Source of the DNA: Amblyornis subalaris
Lineage: Eukaryota > Chordata > Aves > Passeriformes > Ptilonorhynchidae
Assembly: GCA_018881555.1 (NCBI GenBank)
Contig: JACAXG010000025.1
Location: 8,873,899 to 8,937,898 of the forward strand
Length of the DNA: 64,000 bases
Direction of reading: 5' to 3'
The number at the start of each line of letters is the position of its first letter. The stretch's first letter is position 1. A model generated the notes under the pieces. That model was not told the DNA's origin. It did not search any database and saw nothing but the letters and a program-made list of their open reading frames with translations. The position numbers were made by a program, and so were the translations under genes. Positions 26,701 through 41,700 of this stretch are shown piece by piece.

Positions 26701-29700
26701 GCTTTGCTTCAAACCCCCAGAAATCCGAGTAACTCACCTTGCACACAGCAGCCTGCAAAATGGCATCGAAGCCACCCTCTGGAGCATCCCGGTTGCGGGA
26801 AACCTTCTGCTTCTGGACTTCTTCNTTGAAACGGTCAACTTTATCCGTCAGGGACAGGAGGTGGCGGAAGCCAAAGGATGGGACACAGCTGGGGAACAGC
26901 TTGTAACTGCGGGAGGAACAGAGTGGTCAGCTGGGANGAACCACACCAGCAGCCAAGAGCTGCAGAAGCTCCCAGCTCCACCAGGTTGTTCTCCAAAATT
27001 CTGTTCAGAGAGTTGAAATACTTTCACAATGCTTTGTATTTTGGACACTTCAAGTCTTGGCTATTTATCTAAAAAACCCTACAGTAGAGCCCTGTAGAGT
27101 TTTGGTTTTTTTTTCCTCTCAGGGGCTTTGAGAAGCTGAAGTTTCCAGAGATCCCACCAGGACCGAACATCTCTCTCCACATACGGTGTGAGTGGGGACA
27201 CAGAGCACCAGCCCACCCTGGGCCACGCAGCTCTGCAGTTTCAGCACTCAAAGTGGTTTTCACTGGGAATCTGAAGTCAAGGATGCGACCCAGTGATACA
27301 GAGNTTGCGTTTTGGCAGAGCCACCCTCCCTAGCAGCCCGGGAGGGCCATGGGAGCCATGTCCCACACCTGCAGAACCAGTGAGCTGGTGTCAAAGCACC
27401 ATGCAGGAGCATCACTGCCGAGAGCTACCCTTCCCCTATTCCGCAATATGGATTTTCACTGTGTCATCCAGTTTTCTTGCCAGTACGTGCCAGCCTACAC
27501 CCACTGCACATCACCAGGCACCTGGCAACTGCCCAGTACGAGATGCAATAATAACCAACACCAGCTCATGCTTCCTCCCACTCTCCCTGCAAGCTGGTGA
27601 GCAAACACCGTCTCTGCTTCCCAGGGCGCCACCCGAGCAGAAAGGCGGGAGGGGCACCCTAAGGCAAAGAAATGCTTTGGCAGGCTACCAAGAAAACTTT
27701 TTTTTCCATACAAAACCATGAGAAGGCAGTTTGGGTGCTCACCGGGAGAGCTCACCAGAGCAACTCCTGTGGCGTGGGAAATCACTGAGTGTGTGCAGGG
27801 GAGAGGGATGGGAAGGGTTAAGAAGAAATGTGTTTAAAAAAGGAGTTGGCCTGGCACTAATTCACTCTTATCTTCAAAACTATAACGCAGAGAANAATTA
27901 AAAGCCTCTGCTGACACATGACCCACTATGGGTAAATTGCAAGAGGCTTTTTACACAAAGGAGTATTTAAGACTTACCATCACTGAGAACTCAAATCCCT
28001 CACAAGGGACCCCAGAGCAGGGATTTCCATCCACACAGCCACACACCCCCCTAACCACGGGGCGGGTCTCATTGGTCTGGGCCCAGCTGGCAATTAGAGC
28101 CATCCCTTATGATCCATGATCCATGTCCAGACTTGCATCCTGCTCACACCCAGGGCAAGGCAAGGAGTTTGCCATGTCTGAGACCTCTGCACTGCAGGGT
28201 CTCAGCAAGCTGCCCTTAGCCCTTAGATAAGGATGCCGAGTCAGGAGCACGGGTGATGGAGGAGGTACAAGGGATTCCAACCTGACCCTGTAGGAAAACA
28301 GGGCTGCACCCCACTGACCTGCAAGTCAGTCATCACTATAGGGAAGAGGAGGAGGGAGCCTGGACCAGAGGCAAAAAGCACCCACTGCAGCTCGTGTTTA
28401 CTTGCAGCTTTTCTTAGATGCTGAACAGTTTGTTTTGACACTAGAAATAGCTGCAAACAAAACCACGCCTGACAACCCACCTCACTGCATTAGTGACACA
28501 CNTGGCAGCAGCCAGAGCCCCCTCACAGAGCAGGCTGGGCAAGGAGATTCCTGCTGGAGAGCAGGGAGCCATCCTGGTTTGGATGAAGAGCAGACAACTG
28601 GAAGGGAGCACCTACCAGATGAGCTGCCTTGGGCAATCCTTCCTAAATGCTGTCCCAAGACCAGGCTGGCTTAAAGTAACCCATAGAAAGAAAAGTAACC
28701 ACCTGGGTAAAGCCAAAAGAACATGCAGACAGTCTAATCACAGAGGGAAAAGGTGAGGTGACAGCTTTGGATGTCCTTGATAAAAGGTCATTGGAAGTTT
28801 CAGGTACGCCTTGTTGCTGAGTTGTCCAGTTCCATCCTCTCCTCCTTTCCTACCCATCTCCTCCTGCATATTTCACTCTATTTCACTCAGCAAAAGCCAT
28901 GTCACTCCAATTATATCACGCACTAGCCAAACAAAGTTTCCAAGATTTCACCTGTCCCCAGCGCAAGGGCAGCATGAGCAGGTGCCAGAGACTGAGGATG
29001 ACAGAGATGATCAAGAGGATCCCTCAAAGGCCATGCCAGATTTTTGGGAGAAGGATTATGAAGAGTGTGGTGTACAATGCCATTGTGGCAGAGCCACTCC
29101 CTGGCTCAGTGTGATCACTTTCACCTCATGGCTAAAGCAAGAGTTTTCAGTGTTAAAACCCATTTGACTTTCCACTCTGGACAGAACTGGTGAAAAGAGA
29201 ATACAGATAATTTTTGTCTGTTCAACAGTCAATGTGCAGTGAGATGCCANATGCTTGGTCAGTGCCAAAAGCTGGCCTAGAAACTCCCAGCTGATGCAAG
29301 CTCTCTTTATCTGCCTCTCATACTTAAAGCATGCACAAAGTTTGGCATCCATGCATGAGGTGATCTTACAATGTAAGTATCCACAAATGGCTCAAAGAAA
29401 AGTGTTAACTTCACTGCCCTTGCACAACTAGGAAGAACCCACAGATGGATGAGGTGAAGACAGGGACTACAAAGGTGTCAATGGTGACACTCGCCCAGGA
29501 GAGCACTTCCTGGTGTATCCATCCTTTGATTCCAACACCCAAACCCATCTGAGCCTGGACACTTTTCACTACACCCGATTTCACTCTGACATAATCCTCA
29601 ATTCAATGGACTTGATCCCGACTCTGGTGGTTAAAAGGAAAACAGAAAGACTCTTGCAAAGACATTAACAAGCAAAAAAAAAGGAAATAAAGGGACGAAG

Positions 29701-32700
29701 GCTCTGATATCACCCCAAAGCAAATCATATCATTTGTGTCTCTTGCAACTGCCAGTTTGCTTTCCTTCCACAGCAATAAAGATGAAAAAACCTGCCTGCC
29801 ACCTTCAAAACTCTCTACAGGAACTCATTAATCAGCACTACAGGCCATCACAAATCTCATTTCCCCCAAACACTTTCNTTGAGAAGAATTTACATTGCCT
29901 TCGTCTCCTTATCTGTAAAATGCAGACAAAAAGCTTAATTGATTTACTCAAGGCCAAACTATGACTCAGAGCTAGGATAAGAAATCAGGAATTTCTGGCT
30001 CTGGATGCTTTTGCTTAAAGCCTGCTAAGTCTGCATCCTCTTCAGGTACTTAAAAATAGCTTCANGCTCCTTGATACAAGTTTCCCATCTCTAGATGCAG
30101 AGATCTCCCAACAGCCACAGCAAAATTAGAAGTTGTCCTATTTTGAATTGCTGGAGTATCACGGTGACAGCCATGGTTAATGATCATTCCCAAAAGTGGG
30201 GCTGAAGTGTGGTTCATTATTTATAGCAAGAACGGAAGAGAAGACTGCAGGCAGGCTCTGTGCAAACACAGGGCTTGTCCCTTCAGGGTGCACTCACCAC
30301 TTACCCAATGCAGGGATTGTTTTGGTATCTTGGTGCTGTGTAGGAGAAAGGAGAAATGTTTTTGTCCACGAAAGAGCCAAAGCCCAGACGGAAATTGCTG
30401 GTGAGCTTTCGCATNTCTTCAGCCAGCTTGGTCCCCAGATTGCGGATGTTATCCAGGTCATCGTTCATGGACAGCGAGAGATCCATCAGGTAGTAGAGGT
30501 CCACGGGATAGTCCTCCACTTGCCGAACCTGAACTCGGAACGAGGTCTGGTCACCTGCACACACACAAGAGTCGAGCGCGGTGAAAAGGACATTCCCAGC
30601 ACACATAACAATCCAGACCGCAGGCTTTTTTTTCCCCCTGCAGAGCAGACAGATCACTTTTCANAAGAAGAGGTTGAGTGGAATAAGATTTTCCAAGTCC
30701 ATCCCTTAGGAGACTAACAGGAAAACAGGTATTGACTTGGGGTCCTCTTAAGCTATATAATATACTGGCTGGCAAGAAAAAGACATGGAGTGCATGTCTC
30801 TATTTCAGCTCTTTGGACATATGGGAAATTNCATCTCATCTGAGAGAACATCTAAGGGACAGACGAAAAATGCTGTTGCTCTGCGCTATGTGCAGTCCAG
30901 GAATGTTTTCCTAGAAAACAGGAAAGAAAAGCAAGCAGAGTGAACCTTAAATGGATGTTTCCTGGACTACTGAAAAAGGGAGCCTGCCCACAGTTACTTG
31001 GGTACATCCTCAAAGCAAACCAGGAGCAGCCCAAGAAGTCCTGCACGAAAGAGAGAAGGAGGTGGAGCAGGAGAAGGAAGAGGGTCAGGAGAAAACAGCC
31101 AGCATGAGATGAATGCAAGATGTCCTCTNGGCTGTGCAGGGAAGTCAAGGTGAAGCAGACACAGAAGAAACACCTTTGAAAAGGACCTCCTCCTCAAAAA
31201 AGNGCTGGAGAAAGCAGGGCAAAAGGGAACTGAACTGGAAAAAGAAGGTTGTTAAGGTCACCCAGGGAAGCACTGAGGCAAAGGTGAAGCTTCCTGAAGT
31301 GATGAACNCAAGGGAAGGAGCTGACAGGGCTGGGTCACAGGCTGTGCAAANGTGAAGAGAAGCACAGGAAAGCCTATCCCTGACCTTCCCCTTTGCCAGG
31401 TTTCTCTAGAGATGCTCTCCAGAAGGAGTGCCAGGGAAGGTACCACCACGCACCAAAAAAGTTGAAGTGGCTTCAAACTGAAGCCAACTTCACACCAGGC
31501 AGACCTCGGTGGAGGCAGTCAGGAGGTGGCAGAAGTTTGCCTTTTGCTTTGCTGAGGGAGGGGCCTAAAGAGAATATCCAGACTCCAGCAACCTCACCAA
31601 ACCAGGCTGGTTTGGAGATCCCATGTTCTGAGTTGCCACCTTGGCCCCTTTTCCAGCTCAGAGGNGTCTCAGACCCAGAGAATTGGATCCTTTCAAAACC
31701 AAGCTCCCACTCCTGCCCTCTCCCAGCCCTTCATGGCCAAGGCTGAACTTCGGGCAGTGGCAGGTTCTGCAAAACACTTGTGGCTTCCCTTCTTCTTCCC
31801 CAGGAATGAAACTCACATTTTTTAGCATTGTGAAAACATTTCCCTAACGGCTTTATTGTTCTCCTCCTTGTGCACAGCAGCACAGCTGCTCCCACTTACT
31901 TCCAGCCCAGCAGCAGCAACAGCATCACAAAACTGCCATGCTGGCAAAGCAAAGCNTGAAGGGCTCTGCAGCCCTGCTGGCAGGAGCCCTGCCTGGCACC
32001 TGGGGTCAGGCTGCACCGAGCTAGAGTTCCTCAAACAACACCCTCCTTCTGTTTAAGCATTTCCCTGCAGTCTGCTACAACCCCACCCGGAAAACGCAGG
32101 GCTGCAGGAGGCACCATGTGCAAACATGCACATGTAGACGTTGCCCTGCTGTAGGAAGCAGGAAGCTCAGGCCATAAAATCTCCTCCTTATTCTCCCCAG
32201 CTTTCTTGTCCAGCAGAAGCAGGACTTTGCTGGCACAGGGCTGAGATGTGGAATGCAGCAGGTGCTCCAGGTGGGCCTCATGTTATACCTGGCATGCATT
32301 TAGTGGAGGAACAAAACATAACTCATGTACTGCAAAACCTGTCAGCACTGATTGCAGGGTAAAAAACCATGACTGCAAGCTCGACTTTCATTCAGTGCTG
32401 CAAAAATGTGTTCAANTCTGGGAAAATTCATTCCCATGCCCATGTTTTTCATTCCTACATATTTTTCCAACTGGAAAAGGGGATGTCTCCTCTGTATTTT
32501 GCAACATTTTCATTTCCAAAACACTGTTCTTCCTGCCAGAAAGGATATTTGGGATGCTGTGATCAAACCTGCTTCTCTTAATAGTTACAAAATTATTAGT
32601 CCCTGAGAAGCACCAAAACCAACAGGATCCTGTGGCTGGTTCTTCTTTCATTCCTAACTGCACAAACCAATTATGTCAGAGAAAATATCACTAATGTACN

Positions 32701-35700
32701 TAGATGTAAGTGCAAAAGAATTTATTATTCTCTGTGGACAGAACTGCTCTCACACTTCTAGGGATAAGCCAGCCCCCTCCTTCCTCATGTANCGTCACCA
32801 CCGTCCTCTCTTTAGGGCTTTTACTGAAAAGTTTTAAACTCAAAGCTGAATTCAGGAATGTTTCTTGGATACCATCACACAGAGGCAGTGCAGAAATTGA
32901 AAAAACTGATTTTGGCCAATTTAAGAACATAAACTCAACAATCATGCTTATCCAGCTTATTCCTGCTTGGTGAGGCTTATGGCTTGATGGGCAACACAGC
33001 TTGCATCTATTCATTTTGTAATTCTTTTTACACCATTTTTAGTTTTCATTTAACTAGGACACACTGCTTTATAGCTGGACNCAAGATTAAAAAGCAATAT
33101 TATAAAAACTAAATGCTCAATCCAAAAGCTACTCTGTAAGGACACCAATTTAAGGCCTTTGGAGTTTAGCTGAGGACACAGATTTGGGGATGTGACTTCT
33201 GCCACAGGATGATGAGATCAAACTGCCTGGGCGGGAACAGCAAACAATTGACAATCCACTCCCTTCTGCTCCNGCTTAGCAGTCTAAGAATAAAGGACCA
33301 CCATTGCCACAGACCGCTGCGTGAATTCATCTTTGAAATAGAACACCCTTCATGGCCAAAATTAAATCAACATTGTCTCCTTNTTGTCTTGGGTTCACAG
33401 GGTGAAACCCTTTCTCTCAAGCTCAAGGATTAATGGATAATTTAAACTGGGGCTGCTAATACACGGGTTTAGGAAATGATCAGCCTGAAGGTGGAGTGCT
33501 GCCNAACATGAAAAAGAGAGCAAAACCGGGATATACTGTTACAAACATCTAGGTTTGTGCCTCCTCCTGCAATGGCTCTGATGCCCTGCAAGAGGAGCAC
33601 AGGGAGCGGAGTTCACTGGCTCAGTGTGGGAATTGCTGTGGGAGTCCTTGTGGTGATTCCAGCTGCTCAGCCCAGACCTGGAGGGCTTCTCCGTCAAGAA
33701 GAANTGAGGATGGTCATGAGTGTGGTCCCCTGCAAGGGGGGGCAGAAGCAGCATGCCAGCCCGGTGCAGCCCAAAAAGCACTGACCCCAGGCAGCCACGG
33801 GGAGATGGACCTCCACACCCTGCCACAGATTACAGTAGTGGGCATTGGATGGGTAAAATTTCCAGGCATTGGGAAAGGGGAATTCGCTGTGCACCAGCCC
33901 CTGCGCATGGAAGTGGGTGTACAGGAGCCGAGATGTGGAAGCTGAGCCAGCCCTTTCCGTCAGGAATTGCCTCAAGAAACAGCAGTAATAACAACTCCCT
34001 TTTTTAATGGGAGCAAACCTGTTTCATCAGCAACATTCAGTGGCAAAAGCCATGCATCCAGATGTACACACAGTGGTGACTGCTCTCAGGCATCTGATTT
34101 TAAGGCTTTGAAGCAATTTTTTTTAGATTTGAGGATCTGACCAACAACAGCAGTGATTCTGCTGAGGCANTTAGTTGAGAAACACAACAACTTCCAACTT
34201 ATACAGGTAAAACAAAAACTCCTGCAGCAACTGGTAGGCTCTGGGAGACCACTGATAGCACAAGCACCAGCTCAAACCCATTTTTCTTGGGAAAAACATC
34301 ACATTTCATTTTTTTGTATGCTTGTGAGAACTGTCACAAAACTGTAAGCCTTAGAAACCCACACCAATCGCTTACAATGAATCGAGCTTTTATATTTGCT
34401 TCTTAACTTTGCAATAAAGAGCTTTTTTTTCCCCCCTTCAGAAATGTCGACTGCCAAATTTTTGCCAGAATTCTAAACCCACATTAAAGCTTCCCCCCAG
34501 CATGCAAAAACTTTTGATAACAAGCATACTCACATGGCTCAGATGAGCCGTTCCCTTCTAATTTTTAATTAAAAGGAAGAGATTGAAGAAAAGTGATGGC
34601 TCAGGAGAATGAAAGAGGGACTTGGCTACAGTCCAAGGCCTGAGTCACAAGTTCAAATCTCCATCTTCTGCCTTGATCCCATGGCTCTTTTGCATACCGA
34701 CAGAAAACAGATATGTGGGTTTGTTTCCAATTTATAGAAGGAGCTGTCTCAGTTTAGAGTCATGCACTGTCAGCTTAGTGGAAGATCCAAAGTTATTTTA
34801 ACTCCTTCCACCCAGTGATTCCATTTTTAAGCTGAACAGGTCCCTTTAAACACATCCAAGTGTTAAGACCAGTATTGGTAGCAGTTGTGGCTGGGGTTTG
34901 ACTGACGTTGCCCAACAGTAGTGTCCTCTCACAGAAGACATGTGCCCTCAGCCCCAAACCTGATCATGATGCACCACCACAGGTATGGAAGGGGCCAGCA
35001 GTCACCTGCTTTAGTGGGCTACGAGCCCACGAGCTACAACAGGCTTTTGGCATGTCCTGGCCACCCGTTCTCACTTCCCCCACACCCCACACAGCCACTG
35101 GGGACTCACCAGGACGAAGGTTCAAGGCGACCTTCTGCGGCGTGATCTGCGTGACGTCCAGGTGGGTCTGGCCGGAGCCCTTGCTGCTCAGAGGGACGTT
35201 CCTCAGCACGCTGATGCTGCTGCTGGGGTTCTCGATGGCTCCGGCGCAGCCGTTCGCGATCAGGTTCTGCAGGAAGTCGCACCGGGACGTGATGGACTTC
35301 GTGCTGCCGAACTCCTGGGGGTGAAGAAGAGACAAAAAGGAAGTGGAGGGGAATACATCAATCCCACAGCAGGGGCTTTGTTTTGACATGCTGGTGTCTA
35401 ACAACTAGGAGCAAGGAGGAGCTGGTGTCCTGTGTGGTGACTGTACTTGGAAGGAGCCTGCACTGAGCCTTGAGCCTTTCAAAGGGATCTAGCAAAAAGG
35501 AAATCCTATGAGGATTTGAACACTGAATTTGCTCGCAGAGCAACAAAACAGAAAGCTAAGCCTGTGTTTTCACCCCAGCCACAGCAGCACCTGTTCCCAG
35601 CCCTGGCTTGGGCCACAATAGTGCAAGGCAAAGCATTTGGTTTGCTGCATGGACAGCCCATTGCCACCTCTATTGCTTTATGCACATGCATCACCTCAAA

Positions 35701-38700
35701 GGAGCTTTGCAAAAGACAGAAGAAAGGACAAGGAGGTGGCACTGAGGGAAGCCAGACAAACCCACCAACCCAGAGAGAGCCAAGATGTGAAGCTGAAGAC
35801 AGGCTGGCTGGCTCCAGAGACCTGCACCCTCTTCCCTGGGCAAGACACTGCACATCCCCACACAAGCACTCTGTGGAGAATAAGGGAGGTGGGAGAGACT
35901 TCATGGGAGCTGGTTAAAACGCAGTCTGTGCCCACCACAGGCAGTTAGGCACAGGCAGCAAGGTGCAGGCAGCGGCTCACTCCCAAAGGATGGCCAGGAG
36001 TCCCCCAGCACCCGTCCCAGAGCTCCAGCCCTTGCTGCGAGCCCCGTGCGTGGTGCACAATGCAGCCTTGTGCAGGGCAGCACTCGGGAACAGCCGGGCA
36101 CACAATGCAGCCTTTTGCAAAGAGCCCATTTGTTAGAATGCCTTTTTTTTTTTTTCTCTCCAAAAGTGGCAAAGGGAACAAGCCACATGCCCAAAACTTA
36201 CTGGATTTTCAACAGTCGATTCCTACTCATTTCTGCATTACAACAATTGAGACGACCCTCTTCAGCTCCAGGGCTGAGGGACTAAAATGACATGAAATAA
36301 TGCAGAGAAGATGCTTGAAGCCATGCCAGCCCCTCTTTCAGCCCCTCCTTCAGTGCAGCTAAAACCAGTGTGGGGCTGAATAAACCTCACTTGTTGCTGA
36401 AGCTCCAGCATGGCACAGGACAGGGGAGACGTGGAGAAGGGAGAGGCTTCTGACAGATCCCNGTGGGGTGATCTCTAGGGGTTCCTCAAGGACAGGCTTG
36501 GATACAGGGCCCTGGGACACAGACAGAGGCTTCCAGATGCATTTTTCTCACTACAAGGTCCCAACGCTATTTGAAAAATGCGAGATTTGCATTCCAGCAT
36601 CCAGCAGCGGGGTCCAGCCAAGAAACCGACGACAGCATATCAGATGGATACGAACACAAATTTCTTGGAACGCGCTGTGTAAACAGATGAACTTCCAAAA
36701 AGGAGGACTGGGACTATTTAAATCATCTCCAGCACGACAAAATAAAAATCAGAATCCCTCACAAAACTGAAAACAACGCCCAGCCTTTCAGAGCCGCACG
36801 TTTCAGGCAGCCTTGGAGAAAAGCTTCTCTTGGATGTGGTTTTACCTGAAATCAGCAAAAAGCCAGTGGGGTCCGGGTGCTCTCCTGGGCCTATCCACCC
36901 AGCAGCAGGGCACCCACGGGGAGATGCTCTCCTACTCTCCCAGTACCCAGACCACACCTCCGGGTGAGCACTTCTGCCAGCTCATTTCTGCTGCCACCTA
37001 TTAGAAAGGAAACTCTGACCGTGCAAAAAGCAACACAAACAGCCCAGGAGCACAGCTGGAAAATTTTAGTTACTCTCCAGGTATTAACATTGGAGAGAAG
37101 CATCCAAATAGGACAATATAGCCCAATAGGTCTGCTCATATAACTGCAGCTTCGATCAGGTGTTTCCAAACCTTCCCAGGGTCTGCTCCNAAGACTCCAA
37201 AGGAAGCCCAGGAAGTCGGGGGAAAGCCCCTACACAACTCTTAGGTTGGCAGCACCTTTGCGCTCCTCCAGTCCCCAGGTCTCCCATGCTTGACCCAGCT
37301 ATTTTCTCTTAGAACCTTCTTCTAAAATGTGTCCAGAGGATTTGCCATAGGGCAGCAATTGCCAAGCTGCAGCTCCAATCAAATCCAGCTATTTTCTTGC
37401 GCAGTGAAAAGCCAAGGTGGAAGGAAATGCCCACCCTCAGGGATGCCCACACCCAGGGGGAGGGTGGTGGAACTCAGCACCCAGGGGTGCAGGGCTGATC
37501 CCTACTTCTGCTTGATTTCTTATGCAGGCAGGGTAACACTGAGCAGGGGGGTGACAATGGCCTTGGGAAAGGCCCAGCAGTCACCCCTGCACCTTGCAAA
37601 CAAACACCCTCACATGCACCCATAGGTCAAAACCCAAAGCCAAAACTGGGGCTGCCAGGCACCATCCATCTCAAGTGCAAGGTTTTCCGTGACAGAGAAG
37701 ATCAAAGCTCATGGAGGTTCAATTAAAGGAAAAAGGGATGAGCAGATTTGGGGAGTAAAGGGCAACACACAGGTCCAAACAGCTCACGAGAAACCACACC
37801 AAAAGGCAGCCCTACACCAGCTCAGATGCAGCATGCTGGTTCAAACCCCAATTTCCCCCAAGCAGAAAACAAACACCCTGTGGTTAGTTAAACAATTCAG
37901 TGTGCCCAGATACCTGCCAACCCTCTGCCTCCCGGCCTGCTTTGGTAAGAAATGCAGCAGATTCCCCTCACAAGCAGGAACCACCNCAAACATTGCTTCA
38001 TGGCACAGAGTAGCACTGGCTGGGGCAGGTCCCCAGCCCCTGTCAGTAACTCTGGCTGCTCCAGGCCCCTGGGCACGTCCCAGCCCGGCCTCGGTGCTAA
38101 CAGGCTCACAAAGGCAAATGCACACGAGCCGACAGAATGAATGGAGACAACAGCGTGACAATTACATGCTCATCAGTTTGACAGTTTTAAGACAAATTGC
38201 TTGGTTCATGCTATAAAAATGGAGAATAGCACTGACTGTATCTAATATCTAACTCCTGACTAGGCATGTCCCTACCATTTTTTGCTTTAATCAATCCAGT
38301 TCTGCAATAATTCACTCTGAAATACGGCTGCTTTCTCCATTTAAAAAAAAAAAATTGACCTGTTCCCTTTAGGAACATCCTTGATTTGCCCTTCTCATTC
38401 CCTAGGCACACATTTCTGAGATGGGAGAGGACGGGATAAAAGCACCTGCCGGAAAACAGAGTGTGCCATTGGGGAAATTTCAATTCAATTAATCAATAAG
38501 GACATTTCCGTTTAATTAATGTGCATTTGTTTTGCATGCACATACATAAACGCATGCACATAGGTAATGGATAGATGAACACACAGCTTATCCACCTAAC
38601 AAACACACCTAACAAATAAGAGGAGCCTCTACACACTGGTACACTGCTCCCCAAAGCAGCAAACAAAGATTACAGCAATGTAGTGTTGAAATTTNGCCCG

Positions 38701-41700
38701 CCCCATATTGGTACTCCCAAATGCTCTTTGGAAGAGCTTCCCTTCTGCAATCGCCTCAGATAGGTTTATCACAANCACAACCCCCACCTGCCTATCACAC
38801 CTGCCCTGTCAGCTCAGAGGACAGCACTGAAGCCACTTCCAGAGCTTCCTGTTCTCCCCAGAAAGCCCAACAAGTCCTGCTCAGCCTGGGCAACCCGGTG
38901 CCACTGCAAAAAATTCAACAAGCATCCTCCTCTCCCACCCACAGAAACCAGGCTGCCACAGAGATCACAGCAACCCCACAGGCCAGTGTGCAGCTTCCAG
39001 TCAATTTTAACAGCACCATGTCAGCAATTTCTAGTCATTTCCAGCTTCTCCTGGACCTTGCAGGAGAAGGTGAGGAATCTCCTCAGATTCCAGCACGGAT
39101 GGAAAGGCTGCAGCAGCCTCCATCACCCCAAGAGTCATTTTCCCTCAGAGAGACGTGTTTCAAGGCATGCTCAGGTGATGGTTAAGGCCACATATTCATA
39201 CCTCCTCTTCTGAACGCCACTGGAATCACCTCCTTTAAGGCCTGCCTTTCAAGGTATTCTTCCATGAGCCAACAGAATCGGTGTCTGCTTCCAAATTTCT
39301 GACAGCCCAAAGGCTTGTGGTTAGCTCAGCAGCCCCTGGAGGCTTTAGGGCTGCTGCACACCAGGAGCTGCTATCATCAGCTCATCCATCATCACCCCTT
39401 TGGATGGCAACAGAGATGTTGAACACAAGCAGAAGTGAAAAGAAGTCAAACCAAGCCAGCGGATGTGATGCACCCTGTACCAACAGGCTGGGAGGTGACA
39501 GTCAAAGTGAGAGCACCTTGACTGCTCTGCTGTAAGCATCTATCTATCCACACTCCCTCACCCTCACAATTCAAGGCAATGTAAATTCAAGGAACCTTAT
39601 CCCTCCTGGAAAACCATTGGGATAGGGCTGCCAAACAAACAGGTATGATGGTACCACCAAGTGATGTTATTCCCCAAAGGAAACACAAAAAGGTATACAT
39701 ACACAGGAAAATCAATAATANATATAACTATACTTTGTACAATTACATAGACATATATATATAGCATATGACATCTCTATACTTACTGTATACATAATAC
39801 ACAGAATTATATATAGAATTATACTATATGCACTGATAGACTTCTACTATATATATTTCCTGACAAAATTGTTAATTGTTGCTTACAAAGTTGACAAAAG
39901 CTGGCCCAATTTGCTCCCAAACCTGTTAAGCAAATGCAAAGGGAGCACAAAATACACACAAATCAGCTGACTGACATTCTACCACAACATAACTACCATC
40001 TGTGGAACCCACATCAATATCTTACCCCTGATATTTAAACAGCAACTGAGCTATAAAATGTGACTGCCATATATGCACACAGGCAACATAGATAGCAAAT
40101 AACAGCTAATGGAAAAAGCTAAGGAAAACAGATTAAGAGCTATTTAATAAATTTAATAACCTGACTAGCCTGCAGCAGAGGGAAGGGAATAAGCGGAGGG
40201 ACTATGAAAAGACAGTGGATGTTATAGAGTTTATCATATTACTTTAAAACTTTTTGAAGTTGAAAAACTTTAGGTATCTTTCGAAATCCCATTATCTCAC
40301 CTGATGATCTCAGCTAAAGAGAAACAATTAGTTTCAAACAATACATTCTAAAGAAAAAAAAATACAGAATTAGAATAAGAACTTTCTAAGCTGTAGCATG
40401 TAATGGGAACAGCAGCTTTTAAACACGTAGCTCTTGGCACAAAACACCTTGAACTGAATATTTTTAAATAGCTGCTGCAGGCTAAAGGTCAGGAAGTATT
40501 ACAGGACTTCCCTGTAAACACCCATCTTCCTTCTTGGCCCTTCCATTCCAGTTAGGAATTTTTTTTTTTTGGTAACTATCCCGTTTGCATGATAAGAGTC
40601 AGGCTGCCAGTCCCATGGGCCGCTGTTGTACAATTAGCGGTCACAGTGACCACCAGATAAACATTTCCACTAGCAGCATTTTGCAGATAGTTGTCTTTTG
40701 ATGCCAAGTAAAAACAACACAACAAAAAAAGCACAAGCTATTGGGTACCCATAGCTTAATAGCCAGTGTTCCTGGATCCAATCTCTCCACCACAGATTAG
40801 CTGGCTGGAAGAGGAGCTCTTACAGCTGTTTACAAGATGTCTCAGAAGCAAGATCTATTGCTTTACCCCTTCCCTTCTGCACACCCTTTGCCTTGCTGGA
40901 AAAAACAACCAATCTCTGAAAGCTATTATGCTGTCAGGCAGCATGGTGTTTGTAGCGTTACAAGGTTTTCCTTGGAGAGCTGCAACTGTGCTTACAAGCA
41001 GGTGAAAAATCCAGTGAAATACACCTGGAAAGCCAGGGGCTGGGATACCTCCCAAGACCTAGCCAAACCAGGAGGCTTGGGAGCCACCTTCGCCCCAAAT
41101 CCACCTCCATCCCCAACCCCGTCCTGTGCCCTGAGGAGCTGCAGCCGCCCCAGGCAGGCCTGGCAGGAGGAGGGATGGGAACAGCAGAGGGGACAGCGCC
41201 TGCATCCTCAGCTCAGCAACACCAGCTGCAGCTGGAAGGTGAAGTGAGTGCTCAAAACGGGACAGGGATGGCCACACTAGAGGAATAAAGGTCAGCAGGG
41301 AACAGAACAGCATCACTACTGGCCATGCCTTCAAGAGGTTCAAGATCATCCATTGCTCTGGGGGTTCTCACATCCCAAACACAGCAGGGCAGCTGTGCCT
41401 GCAAGGCAGGATTTTTTCCATGCATCTGTAAGCATCCATATTTCTCTCTTAAACACTTAGCACAGGCACTAAGCAGACAACAGCTTTCTATGCATCAGAC
41501 ATTATCAGGTCTGTCACACATCTTGTTCTCTAGAAATTGTAAGTCTATGCGATAAGACATATATTGGATTACACATACAGAACTAAATTCATGAGCAGCC
41601 CCTAAGGAGCAGGGGGAGGTATTTGCAATTTCTCACAAACAAGGAGGCGCAACTTAATTNTGGGTGAGCAGCCTCAGCATCAACACAAGGATGTATTTTC

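Noticed and set aside
34908..35386. Plus-strand frames of 138 and 74 codons
   Set aside because: They lie antisense over ITGB5 exon 3 and have no homology of their own.
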